Assembly: GCA_907164885.2 (NCBI GenBank)
Contig: OU015493.1
Coordinates: 64,487,477-64,551,476, forward strand
Length of the DNA stretch: 64,000 bases
Direction of reading: 5' to 3'
Origin: Dolomedes plantarius
Taxonomy: Eukaryota; Arthropoda; Arachnida; Araneae; Dolomedidae
The notes under the pieces were generated by a model. That model did not search any database, was not told the DNA's origin, and was given only the letters and a program-made list of their open reading frames with translations. This document shows positions 61,501 through 64,000 of the stretch, piece by piece. Numbering within the stretch: position 1 is the first letter of the stretch; each line of letters begins with the position of its first letter. The position numbers and the translations under genes were made by a program.

Positions 61501-62671
61501 TGATAAACAGATCAGGACGCCCATAGTGACGGACATATGTCATAGCATCTGGAGTCCGTTCATGCATGTAGCGAGGTCCTCCAGTAAAAGATGATGGGAG
61601 CACTACCTTCCGACCCAGTTGAGCAGCATCAGCATCCTTCTCCCCTACAGCATCTTTTAGGTGAATGTAGTTGTCTGCCCTCAGCTCTGCCTGGTTAAAC
61701 CTGATATAGTTTAACCTTTCAGTCTCTATTTTAGCATACATATCTACTAAAAATTGACTGAAGAGGGAACAGAAGTACAATAGGTGGTTGTCCTCTCCTT
61801 TTCTGACCATAATGCGATAGCAGTAGAAACTCAATGCAGAGATTGTCTTCTTGATAGGCAACTTGGTCTTAGGATTGTGCTGAGCCAGATTGATGGAGTA
61901 TCCATCCTCGCCACGACAGAACAAAAGTGGGTATTGAAGAGCATCGTATGACCGGTGGATCTCACTGATGCGATGCAGTTTGTTATCGTGGCTTTGGAGC
62001 ACGATATCTCGCTGCTGAAACTGCTGGCCAACCATCACCAGAGCTACCTCATTTGCTGTTGGTGCATTAAAGCGACCTTCATGAGCATCGACAGGCTTTT
62101 TTTCAGCCTGGATAACAACTGCAAACTTCTTGCAGGTTGGAGGCACTTTATCCAGGGTAGTTTTAAGGTCTTTTATGTAGCTATTAACGTCATTTAGCAT
62201 CTCTTGCAGTTGCTTGACCAATCCGTCTTTTACACCAGGAAAGTTACTACACCTTAAGCGTACTTCCCTTTCATCCTCACCCACAAAATAGATTTGAAGA
62301 AATTGGGCTTCTTTAGAAGATGGAAGTAGACTTCCAATCAAGTGATACACCTGTCCCTGAATTTTGAAAGTTGGCATGAAACCTTCCTCTACAACCTGTT
62401 TAGCTCCAAATGATGTCATTTGGAAACATCCATTATACTGCCGAACACACTCCATAAAGTGGATGTGCTCAGGATGGTTGCCAATTACCAGGCTATTGAG
62501 AGGCTCAGGAAGAGGTTCAAATGCAGGTAGGTTTACCTTGCCAGCACTACAACACATTCCTGGAGATTCGTCTGCCCACTTCAGGGCATTGCAGTACTGA
62601 CACTTGTGGTTCATAGTGCCCAGGGATACCCTGCTATCTGCTTCATAATCAATAACAGGCTCATATGCCAA
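58556..62671 (-). CDS. Helitron Rep/Pif1-type helicase polyprotein
   Basis: 1371 codons, TGA stop at 58556. The nominal start is a TTG; the frame is really open up to 62692 and joins the OTU segment upstream. A Cys-rich patch near residues 24-41 (CQYCNALKW...CC) opens it. The Helitron-like N domain and Rep nuclease follow: FITFTCNPKW at about 390, the HUH motif in GLPHVHILMW with His458 and His460, and tyrosines Tyr593 and Tyr597 in YICKYINKG, then GRYLSSSEAVWRI. The Pif1 (SF1B) helicase has Walker A GGTGKT (947-952), Walker B IVWDES (1024-1029), GDFRQTLPV (1063-1071), KSQGQSL and YVACSR (1340-1345). It nicks, unwinds and transfers one strand in rolling-circle transposition. All key residues are intact. 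Confidence 0.95.
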   Translation of the reverse strand: MAYEPVIDYEADSRVSLGTMNHKCQYCNALKWADESPGMCCSAGKVNLPAFEPLPEPLNSLVIGNHPEHIHFMECVRQYNGCFQMTSFGAKQVVEEGFMPTFKIQGQVYHLIGSLLPSSKEAQFLQIYFVGEDEREVRLRCSNFPGVKDGLVKQLQEMLNDVNSYIKDLKTTLDKVPPTCKKFAVVIQAEKKPVDAHEGRFNAPTANEVALVMVGQQFQQRDIVLQSHDNKLHRISEIHRSYDALQYPLLFCRGEDGYSINLAQHNPKTKLPIKKTISALSFYCYRIMVRKGEDNHLLYFCSLFSQFLVDMYAKIETERLNYIRFNQAELRADNYIHLKDAVGEKDADAAQLGRKVVLPSSFTGGPRYMHERTPDAMTYVRHYGRPDLFITFTCNPKWKDITDALFLGQKSHDRHDIIARVFHLKVKKMMNVLTKGSLFGAVRCFMFSVEWQKRGLPHVHILMWLEQRISPDMTDNVICAEIPNPQQDPLLYDIVKANMIHGPCGSLKCNSPCMKGGSCSKRYPRPLLSDTQTGNDGYPLYRRRSPKDGGFTVKCKGMELDNSWVVPYNPVLSRTFNAHINVEYCNSVKSIKYICKYINKGSDQAAFGLENEEDEVKVYESGRYLSSSEAVWRILAFPIHERYPTVLHLAVHLENGQRMYFTSKNLTEKLKNPPQTTLLAFFELCKIDDFAKSLLYCEVPSYFLFRNNKFTRRKRGKDVDGWPGVKKDSALGRVYAIHPKNVECYHLRLLLHEVRGPTCFSDLKTVNGVLHPTFQSACIGRGLLDDDKQWDSTLEEAALCDSSFKMRELFTVMLLHCELSDPLSLWEKYKDSLSEDITRQVERQLQGNVQHVMDEVYNRCLVLIEDAVLSLGGQDLTQYSLPRPKRSGDILGNRDYMRETSYDKNALVQVVSNKESLLTIDQLSVYRQVLASIQSSVGHVFFLDAPGGTGKTFLLNLLLAKVRSDCGIALAVASSGIAATLLEGGKTAHATFKLSFNLIHSEIPMCNISKQSDMAQVLRDCKLIVWDESTMAHKGAFEALSRTLKDIRDNDGLMGGVTLLLAGDFRQTLPVVPRGTRADQVKACIKASFLWPFITKLSLRKNMRVHMMGDVSAGQFSELLLKIGDGEYPESEGKITIPAGLGSVLTTLAALTARIYPDIANIKEKSMDWLSERAILTPKNDSADNINESLLKSFEGAEMTYKSVDSVLHMEDAVHYPVEFLNTLNPPGLTTHMLHLKVGAPVMLLRNLNPPKLCNGTRLQITALQRNVIEATVFTGCAQGESVLIPRIPLIPSDYPFEFKRLQFPIKVCFGMTINKSQGQSLKMAGIYLREECFSHGQFYVACSRVSSPSSLEILTPEGKTTNVVYKEVLK

Positions 62672-62692
62672 GCCTGAAAGAACCTTTACCTG

Positions 62693-63523
62693 TCATGGAA
62701 GTACTCGCCTTTCTACTCGTTTGCCAGGATTATTTTTTTCATATTGGCATTGTGCTGCCCTGTGAACCTCAGGCTTAGCTTTCTGGTACCGTGCAACAGC
62801 TGCTTTGATCACCTCAGGCTTAGCTTTATGGTACCGTGCAACAGCTGCTTTGATCACCTCAGGCTTAGCTTTATGGTACCGTGCAACAGCTGCCCTGTTC
62901 ACCCCAGGATTCTTCTCTGCATACTTCTTTCTTGCATCTTTAAGTTGCTGCTTCCTTTGAGCATGAGTACATCTAGAGCGACGTCTTTTAGTAGCTTGAT
63001 TGGTATTAGAAAGTGATGCATCATGTGAGGTAGATTGAGGGAAAGATGGCATGGCTTGTGTTTCCTGTGACAGGTAGTAAGCATCGAAATGCCCACTCGA
63101 GAGGTCACATGCAGAGGTAAAACGCAGCCTCCTTATTGGGTTACCAGCAGCACCAAAACTGTGACATAGTTCACCATTGAGGTACACCTCAAAAACAAAG
63201 TTGAACAGTTCACCTGCTGCTGACAATTCGCAAGAACTGCCATATGTGGAGAGAATTGACATTTCGGAAAAATATTCAGCAGAGTTAGAATAATTATTCC
63301 CATTCATGTCATGAGACATTATAGCAAATCTCTCCCAATTCTCTACCACATGACTCACAATTAATTCCCGGACTTCCCTAGACATCATATCTGTACCATA
63401 CATGACAAAAGAGAGAGAACGAAAAAGACATGCACCATCTGCTGTGATTGGGAAAATACTATGAAGTACAAAATCCCCATTTATGCATAAATATTCTTGC
63501 ATTTTAGAAGATATAAAAATCAA
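62693..63523 (-). CDS. OTU-type cysteine protease segment with 15-residue repeats
   Basis: 276 codons from ATG at 63523 (a second ATG lies at codon 8), ending in TGA at 62693-62695. An OTU fold is indicated by ADGACLFRSLS (Asp29, Cys32) and GHFDAYY (His145), the usual catalytic triad arrangement. A basic stretch (KRRRSRCTHAQRKQQLK) follows. Then three repeats of AAVARYHKAKPEVIK (residues 211-255) and a partial fourth. It is in the same frame as the Rep/helicase, with only this TGA and seven codons between. OTU proteases are known from several Helitron lineages; their target is not established. It is probably the N-terminus of one protein of about 1655 codons. Confidence 0.85.
   Translation of the reverse strand: MIFISSKMQEYLCINGDFVLHSIFPITADGACLFRSLSFVMYGTDMMSREVRELIVSHVVENWERFAIMSHDMNGNNYSNSAEYFSEMSILSTYGSSCELSAAGELFNFVFEVYLNGELCHSFGAAGNPIRRLRFTSACDLSSGHFDAYYLSQETQAMPSFPQSTSHDASLSNTNQATKRRRSRCTHAQRKQQLKDARKKYAEKNPGVNRAAVARYHKAKPEVIKAAVARYHKAKPEVIKAAVARYQKAKPEVHRAAQCQYEKNNPGKRVERRVLP
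62759..62893 (-). repeat. 45-bp coding minisatellite
   Basis: Three tandem 45-bp units encode the 15-residue repeat. The second and third are almost identical at the DNA level, so the array is recent. Confidence 0.9.
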
Positions 63524-64000
63524 AATTAAATACGGTTCAGAAATATAAGTAAATCTGATAAAGAGTTAAAAATCAAATAAAGCTTATCTTTTGCTAGTAT
63601 CACAAAACTCGCATGAAAATCAACCACACTAACTTAATCTGACAACATCACATGTCTGTCTAGCAGTTAACCTCTAGGTTACAGTTATACATGGTAAGCA
63701 CAGTTACCGTATAGTAATACCGTTAATATTTTACACTTTGTATCTTCTATATTCCTTCATATCTCAAAGAAGGAAATTGATATCCATAAGATTCTTGCTT
63801 TAAAATGTAAGGAACTTGATTACCTAAAATCAATTTCAGGATTTTTCAAAATTCGGACCCAAGGGAGGGAGGGGAGGGGGGGAGGCGAAACGTGTTTTTA
63901 CCATATACCTTCATATCTCAAAGTAGAAAACGGATATATTTCTTTTATACGCATATTAATAAATTAAACTGCTTTAGAATTTCTTTTATATTACTTTGTA
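63524..64000. other. Helitron 5' flank
   Basis: CCTTCATATCTCAAAG recurs at about 63751 and 63910 (spacing about 158 bp). A G-rich run lies at 63863-63885. No start TC end or other gene is visible before the window ends. Confidence 0.5.

Larger units (their letters stand above)
56420..64000 (-). mobile_element. autonomous Helitron (5' end beyond window)
   Basis: The 3' terminus on the minus strand is GGGTACTTCAGCTAG at 56420, followed by T. A 5-bp hairpin (56432-56447, CCTGG/CCGGG arms) lies just upstream, the standard Helitron end. The element carries tandem repeats, the Rep/helicase frame and the OTU segment, all on the minus strand. At least 7.6 kb. The 5' TC end was not found before 64000. 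Confidence 0.88.

Noticed and set aside
62672..62691. A tiny GT-AG intron (GTAAAG...TTTCAG) just after the TGA
   Set aside because: About 16 bases is too short to splice, and it would not remove the TGA that lies before it.

Overview
This is an AT-rich animal nuclear window with no host gene I can support. It is packed with transposable elements, simple repeats and tRNA-derived SINEs. Codon use, the mobile-element families (Tc1, maT-like, Tigger, hAT and piggyBac-type elements, Helitrons with an OTU domain, Jockey-like LINE ends) and (AT)n tracts suggest an arthropod. An arachnid such as an orb-weaver spider is my best guess, but that is inference and not proven here.

Layout. 1-7.3 kb: an LTR-like repeat, a tRNA-derived SINE with target-site duplication (TSD), a TTAA-flanked MITE, and otherwise unassigned DNA. 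7.28-11.38 kb: a four-level nest. A mariner-type remnant is split by a non-autonomous Helitron; the Helitron's (AT)n tract took a Tigger and a Tc1 element; the Tigger holds a SINE. 12.7-17.3 kb: a small flanked element, a decayed Tc1-like transposase and a LINE RNase H fragment. 22.5-25.1 kb: a hAT-type element, a 28-bp perfect palindrome, a GC-rich MITE and a nearly intact maT-like (DD37D) transposon broken by one TGA. 27.6-33.6 kb: further MITE and hAT copies, a Pif1 helicase fragment, two SINEs, and a degenerate tandem array carrying a MITE with a readable empty site.

38.6-48.7 kb: a mariner fragment, two adjoining hAT-like elements (one with an 87-bp near-perfect inverted repeat), a TA-flanked 1.9-kb element holding LINE pieces, two hAT elements sharing one 8-bp target repeat three times, a solo LTR, and a dispersed 0.5-kb repeat in two copies. 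49.4-51.5 kb: three non-autonomous Helitrons head to tail. 53-56.4 kb: a nested MITE pair, a SINE and a hairpin.

56.4-64 kb (minus strand): the only large coding unit, an autonomous Helitron. It has a 3' hairpin and CTAG end, about 415-bp tandem repeats in its 3' flank, a 1371-residue Rep/Pif1-helicase reading frame and, in the same frame upstream, a 276-codon OTU-protease segment with 15-residue repeats. One TGA separates the two. Its 5' end lies outside the window. It could be the source of Rep/helicase for the short Helitrons, whose last nine bases match its own.
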